The notes beneath the pieces were generated by a model. It was given only the letters and a program-made list of their open reading frames with translations, ran no database searches and was not told where the DNA came from. The translations under genes and the position numbers were made by a program. A stretch of 64,000 nucleotides of DNA from Roseburia sp. Its GTDB lineage: Bacteria; Bacillota; Clostridia; Lachnospirales; Lachnospiraceae. This document shows, piece after piece, positions 43,978 through 53,351 of this stretch. The stretch is from positions 62,001 through 126,000 of the forward strand of contig JAPFDX010000015.1 in assembly GCA_026168605.1 (NCBI GenBank). The letters run 5' to 3'. Position 1 is the first letter of the stretch. Each line of letters starts with the position of its first letter.

Positions 43978-44910
43978 ATGGGATTTTTAGTTGCAGCATT
44001 TATTGTTATGGTAATTCTGGTGCTGGCAGTGCTGGCGTCCTGCATTAAGATCGTACCGCAGGCACACGCTTATATTGTAGAGCGTCTGGGCGGCTATCTG
44101 GCAACATGGTCTGTCGGCGTTCATGTGAAGGTGCCGTTTATTGACCGCGTGGCAAAGAAGCTTACCTTAAAGGAGCAGGTGGTTGACTTCCCGCCGCAGC
44201 CGGTAATTACAAAGGATAACGTAACCATGCAGATCGATACGGTCGTGTTTTTCCAGATCACTGATCCAAAGCTTTATACTTATGGTGTGGAGAATCCGAT
44301 CATGGCAATCGAGAATCTGACGGCGACGACACTCCGTAACATTATCGGTGACATGGAACTCGATGAGACGCTGACTTCAAGAGAGACGATCAATACACAG
44401 ATGCGTGCTACTCTGGATGTAGCCACAGATCCGTGGGGTATCAAGGTAAACCGCGTCGAGCTGAAAAATATCATTCCGCCTGCAGCCATTCAGGATGCGA
44501 TGGAGAAGCAGATGAAGGCAGAGCGCGAGCGTAGAGAAGCGATCCTTCGTGCAGAGGGTGAGAAGAAATCAACCGTCCTTGTGGCAGAGGGTAATAAAGA
44601 ATCTGCAATCCTGGATGCAGAGGCAGAGAAACAGGCGGCGATCCTTCGCGCAGAAGCGCGGAAGGAAGCGACGATCCGTGAGGCGGAAGGTCAGGCGGAG
44701 GCGATTCTTAAAATCCAGCAGGCAAATGCAGACGGTTTGCGTATGATCAAAGAGGCTGCTCCGGATGAGAGTGTGATTCAGCTCAAGAGTCTGGAGGCAT
44801 TTGCAAAGGCGGCAGACGGCAAGGCGACGAAGATTATTATCCCATCCGAGATTCAGGGAATTGCAGGACTGGTGAAATCCGTGACAGAGGTTGCGACGGG
44901 GGATAAATAA
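43978..44910 (+). CDS. SPFH/band 7 (stomatin-like) membrane protein
   Basis: 310 residues from the ATG at 43978 after GGAGGAG. A single N-terminal membrane helix (3-22) leads to the band 7 domain (VPQAHAYIVERLGGYLATWSVG ... NPIMAIENLTATTLRNIIGDM) and an Ala/Glu-rich coiled coil (about 175-250). These proteins form oligomeric membrane scaffolds (QmcA/HflK-like). An NfeD partner is often adjacent but is not seen here. Confidence 0.9.
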   Translation: MGFLVAAFIVMVILVLAVLASCIKIVPQAHAYIVERLGGYLATWSVGVHVKVPFIDRVAKKLTLKEQVVDFPPQPVITKDNVTMQIDTVVFFQITDPKLYTYGVENPIMAIENLTATTLRNIIGDMELDETLTSRETINTQMRATLDVATDPWGIKVNRVELKNIIPPAAIQDAMEKQMKAERERREAILRAEGEKKSTVLVAEGNKESAILDAEAEKQAAILRAEARKEATIREAEGQAEAILKIQQANADGLRMIKEAAPDESVIQLKSLEAFAKAADGKATKIIIPSEIQGIAGLVKSVTEVATGDK

Positions 44911-44930
44911 AGCAGGGATATGGAGTTTAC

Positions 44931-44961
44931 GGGCTGCCACAAATGTGGCAGCCCGACTGTT
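44931..44961 (+). terminator. Hairpin between the SPFH gene and argF
   Basis: A perfect 11-bp stem, GGGCTGCCACA (44931-44941) with TGTGGCAGCCC (44944-44954). The T run is weak (CTGTTTC), so termination may be partial. Confidence 0.65.
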
Positions 44962-44997
44962 TCATTCATAGGAATTCTGGCAGAAGGAGAGAAGGTT

Positions 44998-45987
44998 ATG
45001 AATTTAAAAGGACGCAGCTTTTTGAAACTCGTGGACTACACACCGGAGGAGATTTTATATCTGGTAGATCTGGCGGCGGAGCTGAAAAGCAAAAAGAAGC
45101 AAGGGATCATGCACAACAGTCTTGCAGGAAAAAATATTGTTCTGATCTTTGAAAAGGCAAGTACGCGCACACGCTGTTCTTTCGAGGTGGCGGCGCATGA
45201 TCTGGGGATGCACGTGACCTATCTCGATCCGTCGGCATCCCAGATTGGCAAGAAGGAGAGTATCGCAGATACCGCGCGTGTTCTGGGCAGAATGTTTGAC
45301 GGTATCGAGTACCGCGGCTATGGGCAGGAGAAGGTTGAGGCGCTTGCAAAGTATGCAAAGGTTCCGGTCTGGAACGGTCTGACAAACGAATTTCATCCGA
45401 CCCAGATGCTGGCGGATATGCTGACCATCAAAGAAAAGTTTGGCAGATTAAACGGAATCCGTCTTGTATATATGGGCGACGCCCGCTATAATATGGGCAA
45501 TTCGCTGATGGTCACCTGCGCAAAGCTCGGCATGGATTTTGTGGCGTGCACGAACCGGAAATATTTTCCGGAGGAAGAGTTGACGGATTACTGCCGCAAG
45601 CTTGCGGCGGGGACGGGCGCGACGATCACACTGACTGAGGATGTGCAGGAGGCTGCGCGTGACGCGGATGTCATCTATACGGATGTCTGGGTTTCGATGG
45701 GAGAGCCGGATGAGATCTGGGAGGAGCGTCTGCGGGATCTGATGCCGTACCAGGTAAACCGGACAGTTATGTCATATGCGAAGCCGGACGCGGTTTTTAT
45801 GCACTGTCTGCCGGCATTTCATGATCTGGATACGGGGATTGGAAAAACAATTTACGAGAAGTTTGGCTACACCGAACTGGAAGTGACAGACGAGGTGTTT
45901 GAGGGTCCGCAGTCGGTTGTATTTGACGAGGCGGAGAACCGGATGCACACGATCAAGGCGGTTATGCTGGCGACTCTGGGCGAATAG
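44998..45987 (+). CDS. argF: Ornithine carbamoyltransferase
   Basis: 329 residues from the ATG at 44998 after GAAGGAGA. The carbamoyl-phosphate motif STRTR is at 55-59, HPTQMLAD near 130 and HCLPAFHD near 269. It joins carbamoyl phosphate and ornithine to give citrulline. Anabolic (ArgF) and catabolic (ArcB) forms cannot be told apart from sequence alone; no arcA/arcC gene is nearby, so the biosynthetic name is preferred. birA follows after 13 bp. Confidence 0.93.
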   Translation: MNLKGRSFLKLVDYTPEEILYLVDLAAELKSKKKQGIMHNSLAGKNIVLIFEKASTRTRCSFEVAAHDLGMHVTYLDPSASQIGKKESIADTARVLGRMFDGIEYRGYGQEKVEALAKYAKVPVWNGLTNEFHPTQMLADMLTIKEKFGRLNGIRLVYMGDARYNMGNSLMVTCAKLGMDFVACTNRKYFPEEELTDYCRKLAAGTGATITLTEDVQEAARDADVIYTDVWVSMGEPDEIWEERLRDLMPYQVNRTVMSYAKPDAVFMHCLPAFHDLDTGIGKTIYEKFGYTELEVTDEVFEGPQSVVFDEAENRMHTIKAVMLATLGE

Positions 45988-46000
45988 ATGGAGAAAAGGA

Positions 46001-46978
46001 ATGAAAACGGAACTACTTACCGTACTGCGGGAGGCGGACGGTTATGTGTCCGGGCAGGATCTGTGTGAGAAATTCGGCGTTTCGCGCACGGCTGTCTGGA
46101 AAGCGGTCAATCAGTTAAAAGAGGCGGGCTATGAGATCGAGTCGGTCCAGAACAAGGGCTATCGTCTGGTGACATCTCCCGATACGGTTTCTGAGGAAGA
46201 GTTAAAGAGTATTCGAAAGACGGAGTGGATCGGTCAGGAAATTTTTTATTTTCCGGTGCTGGATTCCACAAATACAAAGGCAAAGCAGCTTGCCGAGGAG
46301 GGGTATCCCTCGGGGACGCTGGTGGTTGCGGAGCAGCAGGACGCCGGCAGGGGCAGGCGTGGGAGAGACTGGGCGTCGCCGCGCGGCGTCGGGATTTTCA
46401 TGACACTTATGCTGAAACCGAATATTTTGCCGAACAATGCGTCGATGCTGACACTTGTCGCAGCGCTTGCCGTGGCGGCAGCAATTCGAAAATGTACCGG
46501 GAGACCGGCGGGCATTAAATGGCCGAATGATATTGTGATGAATAGAAAGAAAGTCTGCGGGATCCTGACGGAGATGAGCGCGCAGATTGACTATGTCAAT
46601 CATGTGGTTGTCGGGATCGGGATCAATGTGCACAACGAGAGCTTTCCGGAGGACATCGCGCCGACCGCGACTTCCCTGTACCTTGAGACGGGAGTGCACT
46701 ATCGGCGGGCGGCGCTGATCGAGGAAATCTGGGAACAGTTTGAACGATATTATGCAGTCTTTTTGCAGACGCAGGATCTGAGCGGTCTGGTAAAAGAATA
46801 CGAAGCGCATCTGGTCAATATGCACCAGAGCGTGAGGGTCATCGACCCGAAAGAGCCGTTTGAGGGCAGGGCGATGGGCATTACACCGCGCGGCGAGCTG
46901 ATGGTGGACACATGGGAGAGCCGCAGGCTCGTCTCAGCCGGTGAGGTGTCGGTGCGCGGAATTTACGGATATGTGTAG
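46001..46978 (+). CDS. birA: Bifunctional biotin ligase / biotin operon repressor
   Basis: 325 residues. The N-terminal winged helix (1-58, FGVSRTAVWKAVNQL) is present, so it is the class II regulatory form. The ligase has GRGRRGR at 116-122 and KWPND at 173-177. It attaches biotin to carboxylases and probably represses biotin genes. It begins the tight set birA, small gene, coaX, dusB, which look co-transcribed. Confidence 0.94.
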   Translation: MKTELLTVLREADGYVSGQDLCEKFGVSRTAVWKAVNQLKEAGYEIESVQNKGYRLVTSPDTVSEEELKSIRKTEWIGQEIFYFPVLDSTNTKAKQLAEEGYPSGTLVVAEQQDAGRGRRGRDWASPRGVGIFMTLMLKPNILPNNASMLTLVAALAVAAAIRKCTGRPAGIKWPNDIVMNRKKVCGILTEMSAQIDYVNHVVVGIGINVHNESFPEDIAPTATSLYLETGVHYRRAALIEEIWEQFERYYAVFLQTQDLSGLVKEYEAHLVNMHQSVRVIDPKEPFEGRAMGITPRGELMVDTWESRRLVSAGEVSVRGIYGYV

Positions 46979-46990
46979 AAAGGATATTGT

Positions 46991-47302
46991 ATGGAAGAGG
47001 TAGTGCTTTGCGGCGCGAGTGCGTACAATAAAAAGTTTTATCTGAATGAGGAGTTCCGGGGGCTGCCCGCGCAGGTGAAGGACGAGCTCAAAATTATGTG
47101 CGTGCTGTTTACGGAGGATATTGGCGGCATTTTTCAGCTTGTTTTCGACGGGGAGGGGAATCTGGAATTTCGCACCTCCTGCGATGAGGGCGATTTGCTC
47201 TACGATGACATTGGATGTGCGCTCAAGATCAAAGAATTACAGCGGAAAAAGCAGGATTTGTTAGAGGGATTGCAGCTATACTACAGGCTGCTTGGAGCCT
47301 GA
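46991..47302 (+). CDS. Small conserved protein (DUF6145-like), unknown
   Basis: 103 residues. The sequence is soluble, with an alpha/beta start and a helical end; LFTEDIGGIFQLVFD and a central RTSCDEGDLLYDDIG are its most distinctive parts. From memory it may be DUF6145, a family I associate with Lachnospiraceae, often between birA and coaX. Function unknown. It is 12 bp after birA and 22 bp before coaX. Confidence 0.65.
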   Translation: MEEVVLCGASAYNKKFYLNEEFRGLPAQVKDELKIMCVLFTEDIGGIFQLVFDGEGNLEFRTSCDEGDLLYDDIGCALKIKELQRKKQDLLEGLQLYYRLLGA

Positions 47303-47324
47303 TGGGGAAAGGATGGGATGAACT

Positions 47325-48116
47325 ATGATAATGACGGTGGATGTGGGAAATACGAACATTACAGTCGGAGTATTCCGGGGAGACGAGGTGGTGACAAGCT
47401 TTCGCATCACCACAAAGATGTCGCGGACATCGGATGAATATGGGATTTTGCTGATCAATTTACTGGAGCAGAACAAGATCGGTCATGACGAGATCGTGGA
47501 TGTGATCATCGCGTCTGTCGTGCCGAATGTGATGCATTCTCTGGAGGGAGCGGTGGTGAAATATTTTAATATCCTGCCGATCATTATCGAGATGGGGATC
47601 AAGACCGGTATCCGCATCATCACGGAGAATCCGCGCCAGATCGGCGCAGACCGTATCGTGGATGCGGCGGCAGCCTATGAGTTGTATGGCGGTCCGGTTC
47701 TGGTGCTGGATTTCGGGACGGCGACCACCTACGATCTGATCGACAAGGACGGTGCGTTTGTGTCGGGAGTTACGGCGCCGGGGATCCGCATTTCAGCAAA
47801 AGCCCTCTGGGAGGATGCGGCGAGACTGCCGGAGATCGAGATCCGCAAGCCGGAGAGTATTCTCGCAAAGGAGACGATCTCTTCCATGCAGGCGGGGCTC
47901 GTCTATGGGCAGATCGGACAGACCGAGTACATTGTCCGCCACATGATCGAGGAGGCGAATATGGGCGAGATCAAGGTTGTGGCAACCGGCGGTCTTGGTC
48001 GCATTATCGCCAGCGAGACGGATGTGATCGACGTGTATGACCCGAACCTTACCTTAAAGGGAATGAACCTGATTTACAAAAAACAGAACCGCAAGAGTGG
48101 AAAGATAAGAGCATAG
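47325..48116 (+). CDS. coaX: Type III pantothenate kinase
   Basis: 263 residues. The ASKHA phosphate-1 motif TVDVGNTN is at the N terminus, followed by [11 protein letters not shown] and DFGTATTYD. It makes 4'-phosphopantothenate, the first step of CoA synthesis. The type III enzyme needs a monovalent cation and is not inhibited by CoA. The dusB gene follows after 3 bp. Confidence 0.95.
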   Translation: MIMTVDVGNTNITVGVFRGDEVVTSFRITTKMSRTSDEYGILLINLLEQNKIGHDEIVDVIIASVVPNVMHSLEGAVVKYFNILPIIIEMGIKTGIRIITENPRQIGADRIVDAAAAYELYGGPVLVLDFGTATTYDLIDKDGAFVSGVTAPGIRISAKALWEDAARLPEIEIRKPESILAKETISSMQAGLVYGQIGQTEYIVRHMIEEANMGEIKVVATGGLGRIIASETDVIDVYDPNLTLKGMNLIYKKQNRKSGKIRA

Positions 48117-48119
48117 GAA

Positions 48120-49118
48120 ATGGAACACAGAGACATCATAAAACCATTGCAGATCGGCAATGTGACAATGGAAAACAATTTGATACTGGCACCGATGGCA
48201 GGCGTGAGCGACCTGCCATTTCGCTTGCTGTGCAGAGAGCAGGGAGCGGGGCTTGTGTGTATGGAGATGGTCAGCGCGAAGGCGATCCTCTATAAAAACC
48301 GGAACACGGAGGAACTTTTGACGATCGACCCAAAGGAGCATCCGGTGTCACTCCAACTGTTTGGATCAGATCCGGACATCATGGGAGAGATCGCAAAGCA
48401 GATCGAGGAGCGTCCGTTTGACATCCTGGATATCAATATGGGCTGTCCCGTTCCAAAGGTCGTAAACAACGGCGACGGTTCGGCGCTGATGAAAAATCCG
48501 GTTCTGGCAGGGAAGATCATTGAAAAGACTGCGCGGGCGGTCAAAAAGCCCGTCACGGTAAAAATACGCAAGGGTTTTGACGACGTGCATATCAATGCGG
48601 TGGAGCTGGCACACATTGCGCAGGAGTCCGGCGCGGCGGCTGTGGCAGTGCACGGACGGACGAGAGAGCAGTTTTATTCCGGCAAGGCGGACTGGGATAT
48701 CATTCGCCGGGTGAAGGAGGCAGTCTCGATCCCGGTGATCGGAAACGGGGACATCCTGACTGCGGAGGATGTTGCCGCGATGGCGGAGCAGACGGGATGC
48801 GATGGATTTATGATCGCGCGCGGTGCAGAGGGGAATCCGTGGATCTTTCGCCAGATCCTCCACTATTTTCAGACAGGGGAGACACTCGCAAAGCCGTCCT
48901 TTGCAGAGGTGACGGAAATGCTGCTGCGCCACGCGAGGATGCAGCTTGATTGTAAAGGGGAGTATACCGGGATCCGTGAGATCCGCAAACACGCGGCATG
49001 GTACACGGCGGGGTATCGCAATTCCTCGAAGCTGCGTGGAAGGATCAATGAGATCGAGAGCTTTGACGACTTGCAGGCATTATTTGAAGAGACGCTTTCA
49101 TATAATGAAGAAAAGTAA
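48120..49118 (+). CDS. dusB: tRNA-dihydrouridine synthase B
   Basis: 332 residues. The FMN barrel begins LAPMAGVSDLPFR; the catalytic Cys109 lies in INMGCPVPKV, with later HGRTREQFYSG and GNGDI. It reduces specific uridines in tRNA using FMN and NADPH. A ribosome binding site is weak; the gene may be translationally coupled to coaX. Confidence 0.94.
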   Translation: MEHRDIIKPLQIGNVTMENNLILAPMAGVSDLPFRLLCREQGAGLVCMEMVSAKAILYKNRNTEELLTIDPKEHPVSLQLFGSDPDIMGEIAKQIEERPFDILDINMGCPVPKVVNNGDGSALMKNPVLAGKIIEKTARAVKKPVTVKIRKGFDDVHINAVELAHIAQESGAAAVAVHGRTREQFYSGKADWDIIRRVKEAVSIPVIGNGDILTAEDVAAMAEQTGCDGFMIARGAEGNPWIFRQILHYFQTGETLAKPSFAEVTEMLLRHARMQLDCKGEYTGIREIRKHAAWYTAGYRNSSKLRGRINEIESFDDLQALFEETLSYNEEK

Positions 49119-49136
49119 TCGGGAGAGCAGACGGAT

Positions 49137-49670
49137 ATGTCGTATTCCAATGCTTTTTTACGGGACTTCCGCCCCGTGTTTCTGGGGATTTTAAAAGAGA
49201 AAAAACTGCCGCCCGCAAAGGTGGCGTTAGAGATCATTGATGAAGAGCCGGGCGGCGCCGGGATTTTTGAGCCGGCAGGCGTGATGGAGGTGCTGGGACA
49301 ACTGCGGGGAGACTTAAATTTTCTTACAATATACACGCAGCGCCCCGCATATTTCTATGAATTTGCAGAGACAATGTATGAGGAGAACGGACTGTTGGTG
49401 CGGCTTTTCCCGAAGGAGGGAAAGCGCGTGGAGACGCTGCAGGCGACAGCGACGCTGGTGCTCGATTTCGAGTGGGAGGGCGGCTGTCATTTCTGCCAGA
49501 TCGGCAAGGGCAGATATTATGTCCCAATCCACAAAAAACCGTGGAAACAAGGCGAAAATCTTGACATCATGGTACCTATCGGGTATAATACTGTGATTGT
49601 CAAGAGCATACAGGAAGAGAAGAAAAGGCCGGGACGTGACCGATTTGAAGAGGCTTTTTATAATTCATGA
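49137..49670 (+). CDS. Conserved protein of unknown function
   Basis: 177 residues, soluble, mixed alpha/beta. No catalytic motif is visible. One CHFC pair lies near residue 120, followed by the KGRYYVPIHKKPWKQG segment. It lies between dusB and greA, 18 and 33 bp away, and is likely in the same transcript. I do not recognise a family and give no function. Confidence 0.6.
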   Translation: MSYSNAFLRDFRPVFLGILKEKKLPPAKVALEIIDEEPGGAGIFEPAGVMEVLGQLRGDLNFLTIYTQRPAYFYEFAETMYEENGLLVRLFPKEGKRVETLQATATLVLDFEWEGGCHFCQIGKGRYYVPIHKKPWKQGENLDIMVPIGYNTVIVKSIQEEKKRPGRDRFEEAFYNS

Positions 49671-49703
49671 AGAAAATAAAGATACAAAGAAGGGTAGAGA
49701 GCA

Positions 49704-50183
49704 ATGGATAAGAAAAACATTCTGACTTACGAGGGACTGAAAAAGCTGGAGGATGAGCTTCAGGATTTAAAGGTTGTGCGCAGAAAAGAGGTTGCGCAGA
49801 AGATCAAGGAAGCCAGAGAGCAGGGCGATTTATCGGAGAACGCAGAGTATGATGCGGCGAAGGATGAGCAGCGCGATATCGAGGCGCGTATCGAGGAGCT
49901 CGAGAAGATCCTCAAAAATGCGGAGGTCGTTGTAGAGGAAGAGGTTGACCTGGAGAAGATCAGCATCGGATGCAGCGTCAGAATCTTAGACTGCGAGTTT
50001 GATGAGGAGCTGGAGTACAAGATTGTCGGCTCTACCGAGGCGAACAGCTTAAAAGGCAAGATTTCCAATGAGTCTCCGGTGGGCAAGGCGCTGCTTGGCA
50101 AAAAGGTCGGAGATACCGTAAAGGTTGAGACGCAGGCAGGCGAACTCGAGTACAAGGTACTTTCCATTCACAGGGCGAACTAA
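49704..50183 (+). CDS. greA: Transcription elongation factor GreA
   Basis: 159 residues, the normal GreA length. The N-terminal coiled coil carries the tip acidic residues in [17 protein letters not shown]. The C-terminal FKBP-like domain has [14 protein letters not shown]. It rescues backtracked RNA polymerase by stimulating transcript cleavage. Located before lysS, a common arrangement in Firmicutes. Confidence 0.96.
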   Translation: MDKKNILTYEGLKKLEDELQDLKVVRRKEVAQKIKEAREQGDLSENAEYDAAKDEQRDIEARIEELEKILKNAEVVVEEEVDLEKISIGCSVRILDCEFDEELEYKIVGSTEANSLKGKISNESPVGKALLGKKVGDTVKVETQAGELEYKVLSIHRAN

Positions 50184-50239
50184 CGGAAAAGCTTTGCAGG
50201 AAGAGGATTTTTGCAGAGAACAGATAATGGAGGAAGAAG

Positions 50240-52174
50240 ATGGCGAATAATCAGGGAAATAACGGCGGTGCGCAGCAGGATGTAAACCAACTGCTTCAGG
50301 TGCGCTATGACAAGCTGCATGAGCTTCAGGCGAATGGCAAGGATCCGTTTGTGATCACAAAATATGATGTGACAAACCACAGCGCAGATATCAGAGAACA
50401 GTATGACGAGCTTGAGGGCAAAGAGGTTTCCCTTGCCGGACGTATGATGTTTAAGCGCGTGATGGGCAAGGCGTCGTTCTGTAATATTCAGGATATCAAG
50501 GGGCGTATGCAGATTTATGTGGCAAGGGACGACATTGGAGAGGATTCCTATAAGGATTTCAAGAAATATGATGTCGGCGATATTCTCGGCGTCCGCGGTA
50601 TCGTTTTCACCACAAAGACGGGCGAGATTTCCGTTCACGCCAAAGAGGTTGTGCTGCTTTCCAAGAGTTTGCAGATTCTTCCGGAGAAGTTCCACGGACT
50701 GACTGACACGGATACGAGATACCGTCAGCGTTATGTGGATCTGATCATGAATGAGGACGTAAAGGATACGATGATCAAGCGCTCTAAGGTCATCAGTAGT
50801 ATCAGACGTTTTCTTGATGCACAGAATTTTATCGAGGTGGAGACGCCGATGCTTGTGTCCAATGCGGGCGGCGCGGCGGCAAGACCGTTTGAGACGCACT
50901 ACAATGCGTTAAATGAGGATGTGAAGCTCCGTATTTCCCTGGAACTGTACTTAAAGAGACTGATCGTCGGCGGACTTGAGCGGGTATATGAAATTGGACG
51001 TGTATTCCGCAACGAGGGCGTTGACACGAGACATAATCCGGAGTTTACCCTGATGGAGCTGTATCAGGCATACACCGACTATCACGGCATGATGGATCTG
51101 ACCGAGAAGCTGTTTCGCTATGTTGCGCAGGAGGTCAACGGTTCGCTGACACTGACCTACGGCGAGCATACGATGGATCTGTCCCAGCCGTTTGAGCGGA
51201 TCACGATGGTCGATGCGGTCAAGAAGTATGCCAATGTAGATTTTAACGAGATCAAGGATACCGAGGAAGCGAAAAAGGTTGCAGACGAGCACCATGTAGA
51301 GTACGAGCCGCACCACAAGAAGGGCGATATCTTAAGTCTGTTCTTCGAGACGTATGTGGAGGAGCATCTGATCCAGCCGACCTTTGTCATGGATCATCCG
51401 ATCGAGATCTCCCCGCTGACGAAGAAGAAACCGGAGAATCCGGAATACACCGAGCGTTTTGAGTTCTTCATGAACGGCTGGGAGATGGCGAATGCCTATT
51501 CCGAGCTGAACGATCCGGAGGATCAGAGAAAGCGCTTCGAGGCTCAGGAGGAGCTCTTTGCCGCAGGCGATGACGAGGCGAACCACACTGACGAGGATTT
51601 CCTAAATGCGCTCGCAGTCGGTATGCCGCCGACCGGAGGCATCGGTTACGGTATCGACCGCATGACGATGCTGATGACAAATTCCCCGGCAATCCGCGAC
51701 GTGATCTTGTTCCCCACAATGAAATCCTTAGACGCGAAGAAGAGCGAGGGTGGAGCGGGAAAAGCAGTCCGGACAGAGGAGAAATCCGCAGAAAAGATTG
51801 ATTTTTCCAACGTAAAAATCGAGCCGCTGTTTGAGGAGGATGTAGATTTTGAGACATTTTCCAAGTCCGATTTCCGTGCGGTGAAGATCAAAGCCTGCGA
51901 GGCAGTGCCAAAGAGCAAGAAGTTGCTCCAGTTTACGCTGGATGACGGAACCGGCACAGACCGTATCATTTTAAGCGGTATTCATGAATACTACGAGCCG
52001 GAGGAGCTGGTTGGAAAGACCGCTATCGCCATCGTAAATCTGCCGCCGAGAAAAATGATGGGTATCGATTCCTGCGGTATGCTGATCTCAGCCGTGCATG
52101 AGGAGGACGGTCAGGAAGGACTGAATCTTCTGATGGTGGATGATAGGATTCCGGCGGGGGCGAAGCTGTATTAA
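50240..52174 (+). CDS. lysS: Class II lysyl-tRNA synthetase with C-terminal tRNA-binding domain
   Basis: 644 residues, about 140 more than a standard bacterial LysRS. The OB-fold anticodon domain (55-150) and class II core with motif 2 (FRNEGVDTRHNPEFT) and motif 3 (GIGYGIDRMTM) end near residue 500. After a Lys/Glu linker, residues about 535-644 form an EMAPII/Trbp111-like tRNA-binding domain (SDFRAVKIKACEAVP ... GIDSCGMLISA), as found at the C terminus of MetRS. GGAGGAAG precedes the ATG. Confidence 0.94.
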   Translation: MANNQGNNGGAQQDVNQLLQVRYDKLHELQANGKDPFVITKYDVTNHSADIREQYDELEGKEVSLAGRMMFKRVMGKASFCNIQDIKGRMQIYVARDDIGEDSYKDFKKYDVGDILGVRGIVFTTKTGEISVHAKEVVLLSKSLQILPEKFHGLTDTDTRYRQRYVDLIMNEDVKDTMIKRSKVISSIRRFLDAQNFIEVETPMLVSNAGGAAARPFETHYNALNEDVKLRISLELYLKRLIVGGLERVYEIGRVFRNEGVDTRHNPEFTLMELYQAYTDYHGMMDLTEKLFRYVAQEVNGSLTLTYGEHTMDLSQPFERITMVDAVKKYANVDFNEIKDTEEAKKVADEHHVEYEPHHKKGDILSLFFETYVEEHLIQPTFVMDHPIEISPLTKKKPENPEYTERFEFFMNGWEMANAYSELNDPEDQRKRFEAQEELFAAGDDEANHTDEDFLNALAVGMPPTGGIGYGIDRMTMLMTNSPAIRDVILFPTMKSLDAKKSEGGAGKAVRTEEKSAEKIDFSNVKIEPLFEEDVDFETFSKSDFRAVKIKACEAVPKSKKLLQFTLDDGTGTDRIILSGIHEYYEPEELVGKTAIAIVNLPPRKMMGIDSCGMLISAVHEEDGQEGLNLLMVDDRIPAGAKLY

Positions 52175-52252
52175 GATATAGATGTATCAAACTTCCGTCA
52201 TTCGATGCAGAAGACGGTGCAGAGCAAAAATCGCATAATTTGGAGTGGTAAG

Positions 52253-52284
52253 AAACGGGCAGTCCTAAATGGGATTGCCCGTTT
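52253..52284 (+). terminator. Terminator of lysS
   Basis: AAACGGGCAGTCC (52253-52265) pairs with GGATTGCCCGTTT (52272-52284), one G-U pair, with a short T-rich end. It marks the end of the core block. Confidence 0.7.
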
Positions 52285-52378
52285 GTTGAAGATGCACGAT
52301 TAGAAAATGCCGATATTTGCAGGCGGTACAAGAGAGAATGAGCATTGGATCATAAAACTATGAAGAGGGGTAGCAGAT

Positions 52379-52582
52379 ATGGAAAAAGACCCGTTTAAGG
52401 AATATTTGAAAGAGTCTGAACCTGATAAAGTCAGTAAGGGCTATGCGTGGAGTACAGCAATCGGACTTCAGGCTGTGGACGGACTGAAACCCTCTCAGCA
52501 TTTGATAGATACAGCCATCCAAAATATTGAGGGTAAAATCACGATAAAAGAAGCGCAAAATCTTATCGACAAACTACTATGA
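52379..52582 (+). CDS. VbhA-like antitoxin of a Fic toxin
   Basis: 67 residues. WSTAIGLQAVDGLKPSQ followed by a IEGKITIKEAQNLI tail matches the VbhA-type antitoxin fold, in which a small helical protein blocks the ATP site of a Fic AMP-transferase. The start has GGGTAGCAG rather than a strong ribosome binding site. The cognate Fic gene 10 bp downstream is broken, so the antitoxin is an orphan. Confidence 0.7.
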   Translation: MEKDPFKEYLKESEPDKVSKGYAWSTAIGLQAVDGLKPSQHLIDTAIQNIEGKITIKEAQNLIDKLL

Positions 52583-52592
52583 GGAAAGACCG

Positions 52593-52919
52593 ATGCATTT
52601 GTTGGACGACGAGCGTACAGAAGAAGCGGATAAGGTATCTTCACGTATTGCACAGATACTTTCGGAAACAGCGTTTTCGTTTTCTCCAAATGAGTATATC
52701 TCTATTCATCGAAAACTATTTCAAGGTATCTATAAACACGCCGGAAAGATAAGAGATTACAATATTACAAAAAAGAATGGGTGCTTGACGGAGCGAACGT
52801 TCTCTATGGCAGCGCTTCGGAACTGAAAGCAACCCTTGAATATGATTTTCACAGGAAAAAGACTTTAGCTACAAGGGACTTTCGATGGAAGAAATCATTC
52901 ATCACCTTGCTGTTGAAAC
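52593..52919 (+). pseudogene. Broken Fic-family toxin gene
   Basis: The first 60 codons (to ITKK) match the N-terminal part of Fic proteins (SFSPNEYISIHRKLFQGIY). Similarity then continues in a second frame from about 52775 (EWVLDGANVLYGSASELKA) and a third from about 52862 (DFSYKGLSMEEIIHHLAV). Each shift lies in an A run that is one A short. After HHLAV the catalytic HPFxxGNGR region is absent, so the gene is deleted as well as frameshifted and cannot make an active toxin. Confidence 0.75.
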
Positions 52920-53273
52920 TTGCTTTTGAATGAGAAGAATGAACTGCACAATCGCAATCTCCACATAAGTAGACTTTGGAACGATAAAAAAGTGGACAGT
53001 GAAGAAACAAAAGTGGACATTGAAACTGAAAAGGTGGATATTGGGAATGTACTTACCGAAAAAGGACAAGATTTCACAGCCAAAACGACAGTTCATATCC
53101 ATAGGCTCTTTGATAAATTTGGCTATGAGAAAATCTTCGGAAGAAGCGCTGTTATGGAACTTCTTGAACTAAAGGCTTCTGGTGCTTCCAAACTGCTTTC
53201 CAATTTGGTAGAGGCAGATGTGATTGAAGCGGTATCGGGTTATGGAAAAGGAAAGTATAGGTTTAAGAAATAA
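52920..53273 (+). pseudogene. C-terminal winged-helix remnant, probably of an ATP-binding or Fic protein
   Basis: 117 codons remain open. The last 60 (FDKFGYEKIFGRSAVMELL ... GYGKGKYRFKK) look like the winged-helix tail found in Fic and AlbA_2-type ATP-binding proteins. The N-terminal part is Glu/Lys/Val-rich. It has no matching catalytic domain, and joins the Fic remnant directly. Most likely the tail of a deleted gene; a small independent DNA-binding protein is less likely. Confidence 0.5.
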
Positions 53274-53351
53274 CGACGCATGACAGGAACTTTAACTTTT
53301 AACATTATCAATGTTAAATTGAAAAAGTTGAGTTAAAAAGGAGCGATTGCT

